From Pyropia yezoensis (Eukaryota; Rhodophyta; Bangiophyceae; Bangiales; Bangiaceae), in NCBI GenBank assembly GCA_009829735.1, contig CM020620.1, forward strand, positions 20,620,020-20,684,019: a stretch of DNA of 64,000 nucleotides. Direction: 5' to 3'. The translations under genes and the position numbers were made by a program. Each line of letters opens with the position of its first letter. Position 1 is the stretch's first letter. This document shows, one piece after another, positions 1-10,225 of the stretch. The notes under the pieces are model-generated. The model worked only from the letters and a program-made list of their open reading frames with translations. It was not told the DNA's origin and made no database searches.

Positions 1-1049
1 AAAGCCTCTCAACCCCCCCCCCCCACACACGCCTGCCCATGGCCACGCTACCTCCCCACACGTATAGATGACCGCACCCCGCTACACCGACCATACGTTC
101 TCACGCTGCCCCGCCCACCGGTCCGCCACTTCGATGATCCTCCATCGGCTGAGCTTGTGGCGCTCCATACAGGCCACGCGCAGCTCGCCGCCATAGTTGC
201 CGTGGGGGGCGGTGGGGGGGGAGGGGAGGGAAGGGTGTGTGCCGAGATCATCGGCGGCTTGTCAGTCAGCACTTCGTGGGCATCGCGCCGTTGGTGTAGC
301 ACGAGGAAGAGAGGCCGCAGCTTGCGGCCAGTCCCTGTACCGACACAGGCTCGACAGACGTGGGGCAAAGCAATCACCAGGCATGCAGACACTGGGCGAG
401 ACACATCCGCTACCGTGTGACAAGGGTAACAACACACTGACGACGCGGAGTGGAGGGGAGGGGAGGGCGGGGGGCGGGGGGGACGAGGGTGGGGGCAACA
501 GCTGGGTGGAGGACGGGGCAGCACTGGTGGGAGTTGAACGCCACGGGTGGTTGGGTGACCTGCGCCCCGGCGGCCACGTCGTGGAGCGCGGCGAGTCGAT
601 CGACTGCCGCGACTGACTGTCCGCAGAAGGCATGGGCTCACGCAATTGGTCGAGTGCTGGTCTGATTCGACCGTTTCCGAGTTCAATCGCTGTCAGGACG
701 GGCATTTCCGGGCCTTGCACCGCTGTGTGGGAGGAAAAAAACTCTAGAAACGGCGGCCATCCCGCGTGACAGCACCCATTACGGACTGTACGCGAACAGA
801 GCGCCGTCCACTAACCGGAGTTAGCACCCGTCAATACTGAACACCCGGCAAACACCCGCAAGTGGCTTGTCGGGGAGGAGAGGTTGGCAGTTGCAGCCAG
901 CCGGGGGCACACGCGGGACATGAGATGCGCGGTGTTGGACCGTCCCATGTGGTTGGTGTCTCCTGGCCGCTACCAGCTGCCGCCGGTCCCCCACCCCGCC
1001 GCGCCCCCGGCTTTGGCACGCGCAGCCAGCCGTAAAATGGAAAGCAGCT
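1..1049. other. No confident gene; possible minus-strand coding scraps
   Basis: No complete gene is visible. On the minus strand two short stretches read like degraded coding sequence: about 110-190 (reads GELRVACMERHKLSRW and ends in a stop near 85) and about 245-340 (reads GRKLRPLFLVLHQRRDAHEV). They are in different frames and separated by C/G-rich low complexity at 440-500, so they are at best remnants of an unidentified element. The rest is GC-rich sequence with a short poly-C run at 13-24. Confidence 0.3.
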
Positions 1050-3800
1050 GCGCTGCCGCATCTGCTGGATGAACTTCCACCCCATGTTCATCGCCGCGTT
1101 GGTGTCCCGGTTGACCAGACCTTGCTTCTCGCACGACCGCACCTCCCACAGCCCAGAGCGCGAACGGTCGCGGTAGACGGGCAGAGGGGGGGGGGTCCTT
1201 GGCCAACGCCGTCGCCGCCTTTTTCGCCGCCTCGGCCCGACCCGCCGCGCTTCGGCGCCCGCACCGCCGTCGGGTGGTGCGTATCCAAGAGCCACGGATA
1301 GAGGCTGCCGGGTGGCCACGCCGCCCCGCCGTGACGCGTCGGCGCCCGCAATTCTGGGAGCCGCGGGGAACCCTTGGCGCGGCCGCCGCCGTCGGAAGCA
1401 CAATCGCCAGCTTCTCGTGGCAACGGCCGCACGCCTGGCTCAAGTTGTGCTCGGGCATGTCCACAAACCAGCACAGCTGGCGGAGGTGCTTGCGGAGCCA
1501 GGTGGCGCCCCCGCGCGTCGCCGCGTCGCCCGTAACAACCACCATCGCCGTCCCGCGGATGACGCGGCGCAGGTACCCACAGGTCAGTTCGCGGGCCACG
1601 GTAGCAGCCATCGAGTGCCGCTGAATAACGTGATGAACTCGCGCCTTGCGCGTCCCCGCCGTCGCCTGGGACCCCCACACCGCATGATACAGCGCCTGCC
1701 GCCGAGAGCGCATCCACTGGTGGGTGGCCACCAGAACCACTACCGTGTCTCCCGACCGAACCGATTCGTGCGCGGCAACTGCCTCGGGGTGATGGCCGCG
1801 GGTCCTGCAGACGCCACCAACCCGCTCTACGCGGCAAGTCAAATCTGCTGTACCGCCGCCGCCCGGTGTGCCACAGCCGCCCGCCGTACCCTGTCACCGC
1901 CGCCCATTTCGTGGTACCGGCCACGGGAGAGCGTGTATGTAATACCGGCAGGCGGGGGGGACTTGCGGCCCCGCGTGGCGGTGGCATAGGCAGACACCTC
2001 GACACGCGGCTGGTAAACAGCTGCCGCGTACACGCCCGCGGCGTCCAGGTCGGCGGCCTCTGCGTTGGCCTTCCTCGCCGAGTATGCGGCCACACCAGGG
2101 CGTACATTGCGTGGCAGCCGCACGCGGCGGTGGGCGGCCCGGTGGAGGCATTGAAAGGCAACGTCGACAGCCTTGTGACGGGGCACCTTCCACCGGCTGC
2201 GGCGAGTGTTGCCGAGTATATCTCGGAGAGCCGCCTGCAGCGCCTGCCGGGCGTCCCGACGGAGTCTGGCGGCGCGGCCACGGTGCTGGCGGCGCTCTCT
2301 AGGAGGGGGCTCGGGCGGAGAGGGTGGCATGGGAGCGGCGGGCGTCCCCTCTGCAGCCTCTGCCACAGCAGGCGGCTGTCCGCCACGAGCAGCACCGCTT
2401 GTCCCGCCCGCGGTGTCATTACCGCCCAACGCACTCACCCTCCCGCCAGGTCCGCCGCCTCCGCCCCCCCCCCCCCCCCCCCCCGTCGGGGCACCACCCG
2501 CCACCCCCCCATCGTTGGTCTTGCGGGCACGCCCTCCCGCCGGTTTCGAAGACTTGCGCTTAGTGCCTCGAGGCTGGGGGGCAGCTCCCCCTGAGCAGCC
2601 GGCATGGCCTCGTCGACACGCGTCGCTTCTTGAGGACTGCCACTGGCGGCGACCGCCACGCCGACCACTGCCATTGCCGCGCGTGTCAGGCGTCGCGGGC
2701 CACCATCTTTGCCCGCGCCCACCGGCAACGACGGACGTATGGCCGGTCACCCCAATAGGCATGGTGGGGGCCTGTGCTTGTCGATGCAAGGATGTCTTTG
2801 CTCGCCCGGGTCCAAAAAAAAAAAAAAGGAACGGGGCACACGGTCCGTACGCACTGCATGGGAAAGCCCTGCTTCTCCAGCTGCGTCGCGGTGAGCCCGC
2901 CACACGAGCCCGCACGCGGTAGCCGTTTAGCCGGCGGGTGACGGCCGCCAAGTCCGCCGCCTCTGCCTGTGCCGCCGTCGCCCGGCGGGTAACGGTAAAG
3001 GCACAGCCGGCGTTGTTGGCGCGCATGTCCGACCCGAGCGTTGACGAGAGGAACCAAATTGTGGCAAAATCCACTCGTGCACGCAGCACCCAAGTTGGGG
3101 CGGTGCAGAAGGGCTGCCTCCCGTGTCGGGGGAACCGGGAGAAGTGCAAGTCGCACACACGCTGTCCCTGTTGTGGGGCAATCCCCCTACCAGTAAACAA
3201 GATGATGGTGTGTGGGCCAACAGTTTCTTGGTCGGGACGGGGAAGCGAGCCCAAGCCCCGCTGTCCCTCCCCTTATCCCTCCAGGGTCCTCTCAGAATCT
3301 CGCCACTCAGAATCTCTTACCCCAGCACCTGCCCACCGGGCCACACGAAAATTCAAGACGATAAAATGCAGAAAACCCTCAAATCCATGTTGGACTTACT
3401 ATCACGCACAGTATCCCTCACTTAGAGAAATTCGGGATCAAATGCAAAGGGAGAAACGGGTCAGACCAGTTGTCTCCCGCCCCAGCATGGCGCGGCCTGC
3501 CCCCCGTGCGAGGGGCCAGTTCTGCCACACCAATTGAGCCGCCGCGCCGTACTCGGCCACGTCACCGACCAGAGCGGCGTCTGTAGGCAGCAGCCGTTTC
3601 ACAATACGCGCCAGCATTGCCAGCGTTACCGCCCCTTACAGGTGGAGTGCCGCCGATGTGCCGGGCACCAGCGCGTACGGCTTTTCGACAACCCGCCGGA
3701 GGACGGCGATCAGAAACGGCGGCCAGAGCCATCGATAGTGGCAGCGGGGGCACACGGCCAGCAGCCCGTGGCCATCCTGCGTGCGTTGCGCTAGCTGGTA
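1050..3800 (-). pseudogene. Fanzor-like nuclease (eukaryotic TnpB homologue), decayed
   Basis: Fanzors are RNA-guided RuvC-like nucleases carried by eukaryotic and giant-virus transposons. Seen here on the minus strand in three successive reading segments: about 3254-1839 with the Fanzor-style block TYTLSRGRYHEMGG; 1842-970 with TAMVVVTGDAATRGG and then the RuvC-II/zinc-finger block PEHNLSQACGRCHEK (Glu at about 1452); and 1403-831 with CEKQGLVNRDTNAAMNM, the RuvC-III Asp signature (Asp at about 1106). The first catalytic Asp is unclear: the best candidate, LDAAGVYAAAV near 2040, is not the usual D-P-G. The frame changes near 1840 and between 1350 and 1130, a solo LTR sits at 3060-3529, and an in-frame stop lies further upstream (near 3640), so I call it a pseudogene. 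The first and last segments share a frame, so an unrecognised intron could explain part of the break. The order E, CxxC, second Cys, NRDTNAAMN is diagnostic for TnpB/Fanzor. The 5' limit is uncertain. Confidence 0.72.
3060..3529 (-). repeat. Solo LTR, relative of element C LTR, inverted
   Basis: This 470-bp segment begins TGTGGCA and ends TGCCACA, the same short inverted ends as the LTRs of element C (469 bp). Read on the minus strand it aligns with them along its whole length, with scattered substitutions and small indels. No internal retroelement sequence is attached, so it is a solo LTR left by LTR-LTR recombination. Flanking pentamers are CAAAT and CCAAT, a plausible target duplication with one mismatch. 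It interrupts the Fanzor-like frame and is clearly older than the LTRs of element C. Confidence 0.85.
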
Positions 3801-5710
3801 AGCGGTGGCGGGCGTGTGTCCTAGGCAGCGGCAGCGGCGGTTGCAGCGACGTCGGCGGTAGCACCGCGGGGCGGCGTCCAGCCGGCGGCGGGGGCCGCGG
3901 TGACAGGCGTGGAGCGGCGGCGGCGGGGGTGGGACGGCGGCAAGCCAGCAGCAGCGGTGACGAGAGAGGCCGCGCGGAGCGGTGGTGGCCTCCAGGCGGC
4001 GGCACGTCAGCGGAGGCCGGGGACTAGCGGCGGTGGCGGCGGCCGCGGGGGGGGGGCAGCTGCCGTCCTACCCGTCGACAAACGTACACCCCCGGCCCCC
4101 CCCTCCTCATTGCGTGGAATCAATGATCACCTCAGTGCAGACATTGCGGTCTGTGCCACAGAGAGGTCGGGAAGGTGGCCGGGGAGGGCCAGAGGCATTG
4201 GTTCCGTACTTCACGGAATGCGCGACTGTACAGAGATAGCCTGGCTGATCATGGAACAATATTAGTCGTATTCCAAATCCTAGGGGGATCGCCCAATTCG
4301 GGGCCCTCCCTAGAGACGCAATCCTGCGGTCCCCATGGGCCGAATTCGTGTCGATTCTAGCATCCTTATGAAAAACAACAAAACCAATCGGGTGCGCTTC
4401 ACGAAGGCTCTCCTCATTCACCATTGGAAAGGAAGCGGCGACAGCATACCCCCCTTCATGAGGTCCTTACGATCCGGCTTGATGCTCCTGGGGGAAAGCG
4501 CATGTACAGTACTGAAGCACCCGCCCGACGCTCTTTGATGAGGTCACAGCCGCTACGTGCTGTGAGCGCGACAGCGCCCATGCGGCGTGGGGCGGTCACA
4601 GCCCCGCACAGCGAAAGACAAAGAGCGCCGGGGATTTGCCCGCCTCACGCCGCAAGTGGCAGATATAAGCAGCCCTCCGTGTGTTTGCAAAGGGCGCTGC
4701 CGCCAGCGGTAAAGCGCGGGGTGGGAGCAGGGACGATGTCGGGTTCACACGGTCCTTCCGACGAGGAGCCCTCTCTCTCGCACAGCTCTTCCGCACAGCG
4801 CCGCCACCGCGTGGAACGACCGGCGGCGAGCGTGACTGAGCAGACGGGCGGCCGCCGCAGCAACCATCACCACTCACAATGGGCGCATGGCCGTGTGTGG
4901 CCCGCCACCCGCCTCGCGATGAGTGGAAGGAAGAAGAGGGGCGTGGAGAGGCCTCAAGAAGAAGAAGGGTTCCCCGCCTTGGTCCCCATTCTGCGTTTGC
5001 GGCGGTGATCCTTGCGGGGGGGGGGGGGGGGGGGAGGGGACTCTGATGGAGCTTGTCTTGGTGAGGGAGGAGTCAGACTGGTGCTCGCAGGGACCACCGG
5101 AAGCGGCGTAAGCAGTCAGCTGACCCACTTGGACGGTGTACAGGACATATAGACATTCCGCATTCCCATCCATGACCATGGTCAGGGAAGGGGAGTTTGG
5201 GGCGTCGGCGGGTGCCTACCAGACAATGGAAAGAGGGAGGAAAACGACGTGAACCACGTGCGGACCAGCCTGCCAATCTCGACGTGCCCACCCATACAAA
5301 TGTATGTCATACAATTTATGCATGTCATGCATGTGTGTGCCCCTCTTGCGAGCTGTCTGGCCAGGACGCTACACGCTGGGCACTTGGTGCACTCCGTCAC
5401 CCAGCACGGTGCTTGTGGTCTGCCCCATCATCGCCACTTCTGTATCCTGCAGTCATTCACCCGCCGGCTTGCCCTCCGGCCACGACCCGGAGCTCACCAC
5501 GGACGGACTGCCGGTGCGGGGGTCTTGACTCCCGCTGGACGTGCCCCCGCCAGCTTTTTTTTCTTTTTGCGCCGTTCCGCCCGTGCGGTGACGACCCCGG
5601 GCAAGCGCCTCGAGCGCAACTTTACAAACTACAAAATTGTGCGCACGTCCGGACCATCATGGGCCGGTATGAGGCCCTTTCGCAGTTCCCACACCGTCAC
5701 GTGTGACGAC
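3801..5710. other. No recognisable gene
   Basis: Contains GC-rich low complexity (3820-4060, poly-G at 4050 and 5018-5038) and a less GC-rich stretch at 4100-4560. Short ORFs on both strands have no motif I recognise. The stretch 5660-5714, read on the minus strand, resembles plus-strand 29703-29755 (shared core ACTGCGAAAGG), suggesting relics of one repeat family in opposite orientation. Confidence 0.35.
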
Positions 5711-6115
5711 GGTATATACACCCCTAGTTAAGACCCCCCTTTTACGCATTCTCGGTCTCTGATTGGTCAGAACGGGAAATGGACGCCCTTTGGTCACGTG
5801 TCGTGGCTGCGCCACCGGTTTCGCGAAATTATCGACGTGGCTGTGTGCAGGCTCCGATCCTATGGTGGAGACGCGGGTCCTGAGAGGACATTGCAACGAC
5901 TTCCGTGCGTGTCTGTCGGAAAATTTCCAGTGTCCTGGCTGACGTGGCTGTCGACTTTCTTGTGTGCGCAAGTCACTGCAGGCACCAGCTTCACGCCCGC
6001 TCACCAGTGGACATTGAGGAAGCGCGGACCCCGCGCCGCGGGGCCCACAAGAACGCCCACGTTTACAGCAGAGAGAGAATTTTGGGAACCACCAATCAAT
6101 GCATCACTGCTCCTC

Positions 6116-7082
6116 TCAGCTCCACCCGAGCAAGGCCATCAGTGGTTGCGACTCGGCCTCAGCCAACAGCCTGTCGTCCTCAATGCCAGGACTCCCGATG
6201 GCCACGATTGCCGCCAGCGCAGGGGCCGTGCCTTGCTCGAGGCGCTTGTAGAATGCTCGAATCCTGGCGGCTGCAGACACGGTCACGTTGGCAGCCCACT
6301 TGCCCATCTCAGACGATGCCGTCTCCTGGCAGACGTCGGACACGGGGGCTAGGCCCGCGCAAGCCCTGCTCGCCCGAGTTCGCTTGTCGTCGGGTCGCGT
6401 GGCCAGTCGCGCCCCCGGAACAGCTGGCCGGCGTCTGGCCCCCTTGTTAAACGCGTTATCAGTCGGGGATCCAACGATGGCCGAAAGCTGCACGAACTGC
6501 CGACAGCTTCCCAGCAGCGTCGCCGACGGGTACAATGCTGCGTCTCTATTGATTCTGCCGTGGAGAGCCTTTAGTCCCTGATCGCCGTACCGCCCCAAGC
6601 TGCGAAATCGCCATAGAAAATCGCCTGCGTGGCAACACAGGGCGAGCAGCTTAGGCGTGACTCGCACCCAGGGAATGGAGCCCAGCAGCCCATCGACAAA
6701 GTCAGCCGCCCACCGCTCAAAGTCCGATATATAATCGTCTAGTACGATCTCTGCTCGGTTCAGCACAGGGAGCATCCGCACCCACAGGCCGCAGGCACCA
6801 CGGAAAGCACCAGCGTGGTCTCCAGGAGCGTGCTGATGCAGGATGTCGGCGACGAGGGAGAGGCCGTTGCCAATCCTGTGGCACTTCTTGCCCTCAAAGG
6901 TGCCCCCAAAGTACGGGGCCGGCGAGACCCCAGCCGCCGTCGGCAACAGCTGACCGAGCTAGGCCGCAAAATCCAACCCTGCTGCCTCCCCGCGAGCGTA
7001 CACGACAATCTCCACCGCCAGCTGCAGCAGCCAGACTGTAATCCCCAGCATCAGGTGCAGGGGCATAGGGGCGGTGTCGACG
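6116..7082 (-). pseudogene. Family X transposase-like gene, C-terminal part (copy 1)
   Basis: Continues the reading frame broken at 25863 by element B. Removing the element and one copy of the 5-bp duplication restores the frame exactly, giving MPLHLMLGITVWLLQL and then an in-frame TAG near 6962. After the stop the same frame continues with FGGTFEGKKCHRIGNG and VRVTPKLLALCCHAGDFLWRF, the latter matching the second family X copy (SVTPKLHALTHHAPAFLRRF). The C-terminal end contains ATRPDDKRTR, also seen in copy 2. The stop shows decay independent of the retroelement insertion. The family is widespread as uncharacterised proteins with a T-P-K-x-H motif; I cannot name it with certainty. Confidence 0.65.
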
Positions 7083-7087
7083 GCCGC

Positions 7088-7605
7088 TGTGGTATAAAAC
7101 TCGATCCTCTCAGACACGTGTCAATATCCCTCGGGGGAAAGGGACAGGTAACACAGAAAGGGGAACTACGAGAATGGTATGCCTGTTGCCTCACGTGCCT
7201 GCTCGCAGAGCAAACAGATACGCACGGTAGTGCACACGGGGAAGAGGAAAGCAAACGCGCAGTTGTCTTTTTCCTGGGGGCGCGGGCCAAGGGCGCCTCG
7301 CTGTCCCTCTTAACGTGCATCTGGGAGAGCCTCGGCACGTTGGCCAGGTAGCCCCCCCATAACCCCGAGTGGCCCCGACCCGAGTCTAACCTCGTCAGGT
7401 CGGGGGCCACTATCACTACTAATTCTATTCCCACTCACTAATCTCACACTCAAATTCTCTCAAATCAAGTCCCTCACAAGTATGCAAAAACCCATCAGCA
7501 ATCCCTCTCTCACGTGTGGATAGCGTAGTCCACCGCATCCCAGTGCCGGGCACGGGCCACGGCCGCCAACCATCACCACACGGCGGGCGTGTTCTGGCAC
7601 CTGGT
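7088..7605 (-). repeat. Element B 3' LTR, first piece (split by element A)
   Basis: 518 bp matching 25292-25809 of the right LTR. It is cut at the CTGGT target of element A. The remaining 53 bp lie at 16731-16783, and 518 + 53 equals the 571-bp length of the intact LTR. Confidence 0.95.
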
Positions 7606-8144
7606 TGTGGGAGATTGGGCCGGAATTCGGTACCAATACTTTGAAGATTCGGGTCAAGTGGACCTGACCGGAAGTCGAAATTCACCCGACCCACGATGGT
7701 GAAACTTCTGACTTCTGGACGGAAATTCGACTAGGACTTCCGACATACTAGAGCAGGGTAATGCTGCTGGTATTTGTTTCTTGGGATTTTTGCACGGGAG
7801 CCAGACGGATTTCTACGCTTTGAGTTCTTTGCATGTGGAGTGATATGATTGGTTTGTTTGAGGGTTCATTTTCTGAGTGTTTTGAGGGGTTGCGTGAGCG
7901 TGTGAGGAGGGTTGATAAGGAGGGACAGCAAGGCGGGGAGGGCCCACCTTGGCTGGCCAAGCAAGTAAACACCGTCTGGCTCCGACACATCTTGTTCGTG
8001 CCTTGGTGAGTGGACCCGCTCACCACACGCAAGTTCCGTGTTCGGCTGTGTGGAGGTGCTTGCTTCCGGTGTCCCAAGTTGGGATATCGGCAATACTCCT
8101 CTTCCTTCCCTGACTCGGGGTTGGTGGTTGGGAGTACTGCTACA
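7606..8144 (+). repeat. Element A 5' LTR
   Basis: 539 bp, starts TGTGGGAG and ends GCTACA. Identical to 16187-16725 apart from about three substitutions near 8006-8028. It should hold the promoter and polyadenylation signals of element A; I did not identify a convincing TATA box. Confidence 0.95.
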
Positions 8145-8167
8145 GTTGGTGGATCAGCGGGGGAGAG
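8145..8167 (+). promoter_or_regulatory. Element A primer binding site
   Basis: Two bases after the LTR the sequence reads TGGTGGATCAGCGGGGGA. A start with TGG next to the 5' LTR is typical of a site that pairs with a tRNA 3' end (..CCA). Elements B and C have nearly the same sequence at the same place (TGGTGGAGCAGCAGGGGA and TGGTGGAGGAGCAGGGGA). The tRNA is not identified. Confidence 0.7.
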
Positions 8168-8461
8168 GATATCGACTTTGGTACCTCCCTTGACCGGAGA
8201 CGGGACCAAGTTGGCCCCTCTCCCCCTTCGGCACCGAGACTTCCGGTGACACGATCGACTCGCCTACGTTCCGAGCGTTCGCTGGGTGACGAGGTTGGCC
8301 ACCGTGAGCCTTGGTGGGAGACCCGGAGTTTCGGGAAACCTCACCGCCTTCCTTGTGGTAGGTGGAGGGGTGGAACGTGCTCTAGGAACTCCCTAGCTGA
8401 CGATCCCCGACTCTGGACACCGTTTGGTCGTTTTGGTTGACTCCACGTGACTCTTGTGGAG

Positions 8462-10225
8462 ATGGCTGGTGAGGGAGACCCCCCCATTGCGCCGAGTGTA
8501 CCTGGGGAGGGGGAGCGTAGTCCTCCCCCGACGGGCGGAGTACCACCCAGGCCGGGCAGTGCGGATGTGGTGGGTCCAGAGGTTGGACCCCGACGGCGAT
8601 CGGCCAGGTTCCTTCCCAGGCCGTCACCGGAAGAGACGGGCGGAGTTCGCCCTTCTCCGGTGGGAGCGCCGAGCCAGCGTCAGGCTCCGGCAACCTCTTC
8701 GGGGAGTGACGACACTCACTTCGGCATGGGACCGCCGACCGGCAGAGGTGACGGGACAGGGAGTTCTGTACCCCGGGTTGGTGGGTCCGCGCCACGACTG
8801 GTGCCGGAAGGACCGGGTGGGAGCTCGAGTCAAGCTCCACCTGGATCATCCGGTATCGTGGATAACTCGGTGATGACTGCCATCGCACAAGTCGTGCGAG
8901 AGGAGGTGGGGAAGGCGTTGAAGGGGAGCACCCCTCCGCCTGAGCAGGCCTCGAGGCGTCAGAAGCGACGGGAGATTCGACGTACTCTCCGTCGTGAGGT
9001 GGACTCGGAGTCTGAGTCCTCTGCAAGTGGCAAGTCGGGTGAAGAAGATCTTACTCGACATGGTCGTGTGACTCACACGGACCGTCTTGGGACTAGAGTC
9101 GTCCCAGGAAAGATCGTGGTGAATAATCCATTGTTCAAGGATGTCTTCGACTGTGAGACATATGGGTTGGTCAACAAGTCGTTGACCTACTCAAATAGCC
9201 AGGCCCGTACCCTGGGCCGGCGCAAGAAACACGTTGCGCAATCCTTCGGGGTCCGTTCAGAATGGGACGGGACTCCACCCCTGAAGGTCTTCCAGTTTTT
9301 GCGGAAGTTCGCAAAAGCCTGCGATGACAATGATGTCTCTGAAGCTGAAGCGTTTTTCATGCTTCAGGACTTCACCAAGGAGCCACTCCGCTCCGAGGTG
9401 ATGAACGTCATGCCAAGTCGGCATGGTGGGAATCCGGGTGAGGTGACCTCCTACCTGGAGTTGGTTAATTGGATCCTTCGTCTTCACGCAGACGAGGCTT
9501 CCTTGGCTGTGCAGGTTGAAGAGTTCAACCGCGCCACCCAGAGTAAGGGTGAAGAGGAACGGGAGTTCGCTGAACGACTCCGTCAGCTGAACGTCCTCTG
9601 TGGATTCCTATATCCCCAAGGAGTCATTAAGGGACGCTTTGTGGAGGGTGTCCACCGAGCAGCTCGAGCGACTGTGCGAGAGCGTAATACTCCGACCATG
9701 ACTCTGGCGGAGTTGGCACGCATCGCCCAGACTAAGGGTGATGAGTACCGCTGGCTCGTGTCTGAGCAGCGGAAGGAACGAGAGAAAGAAGTTAAGGGAA
9801 TGGAAGCAAGTCGCTTCCGCAGAACTGCAAGGATGCCTTCCTACACGCGGACGTACCCTGCAGTACCTTCGTCCTCAACTCGAGAGACGGAAGGTATGGT
9901 GGCCGCCATCCCTGATAAGTCACAGGGAAAAGCGGGGCCATCGGCGTCGATGAGTGATCGGCCGTGTTGGCAGTGTTCCAAGTCGGGACACTGGGCAGCC
10001 CAATGCCCCACTCTGGACGTTCGTTTGAGAGCCCTGTTGGCTCGTATTGGGAAGCTCGGTATTCCGAGGACTGATTCGGATACCCGGCCACACACCACAC
10101 GTGTGACGGCCATGACTCAACCTAAGTCAGAGGATGAGTCCACGCTTGAGAAGGGGGAAACCTCTTCCCCCAGCTCAAGTGGCAAGGATACTCCATCATC
10201 CGAGTCGGATGAGGGAAACGCCTAG
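8462..10225 (+). CDS. gag: Element A Gag
   Basis: Structural polyprotein that packages element RNA in the cytoplasmic particle. About 587 residues: a Pro/Ser-rich N-terminal third, a central capsid-like region (FLRKFAKACDDNDVSEAEAF, resembling element B Gag FLRRFVKACNDNDVSEGKAL), and a zinc knuckle CWQCSKSGHWAAQC (CX2CX4HX4C) about 70 residues from the C-terminus. The tail is acidic and Ser-rich. Start chosen at MAGEGDPP. An in-frame start 15 bp upstream would add MTLVE. The gag stop TAG at 10223 lies one codon after a GGGAAAC slippery heptamer leading into pol. Confidence 0.92.
   Translation: MAGEGDPPIAPSVPGEGERSPPPTGGVPPRPGSADVVGPEVGPRRRSARFLPRPSPEETGGVRPSPVGAPSQRQAPATSSGSDDTHFGMGPPTGRGDGTGSSVPRVGGSAPRLVPEGPGGSSSQAPPGSSGIVDNSVMTAIAQVVREEVGKALKGSTPPPEQASRRQKRREIRRTLRREVDSESESSASGKSGEEDLTRHGRVTHTDRLGTRVVPGKIVVNNPLFKDVFDCETYGLVNKSLTYSNSQARTLGRRKKHVAQSFGVRSEWDGTPPLKVFQFLRKFAKACDDNDVSEAEAFFMLQDFTKEPLRSEVMNVMPSRHGGNPGEVTSYLELVNWILRLHADEASLAVQVEEFNRATQSKGEEEREFAERLRQLNVLCGFLYPQGVIKGRFVEGVHRAARATVRERNTPTMTLAELARIAQTKGDEYRWLVSEQRKEREKEVKGMEASRFRRTARMPSYTRTYPAVPSSSTRETEGMVAAIPDKSQGKAGPSASMSDRPCWQCSKSGHWAAQCPTLDVRLRALLARIGKLGIPRTDSDTRPHTTRVTAMTQPKSEDESTLEKGETSSPSSSGKDTPSSESDEGNA
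10213..10219 (+). promoter_or_regulatory. -1 ribosomal frameshift site GGGAAAC (gag-pol, element A)
   Basis: The heptamer G GGA AAC is in the correct register relative to the gag frame (GAG GGA AAC GCC TAG). The pol frame is exactly the -1 frame: it is closed by TGA at 10210-10212 immediately upstream and open from GGG at 10213 for the whole of pol. Element B has the same heptamer in the same register. G GGA AAC fits the classical X XXY YYZ rule for -1 slippage. I did not verify a downstream pseudoknot. Confidence 0.75.
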
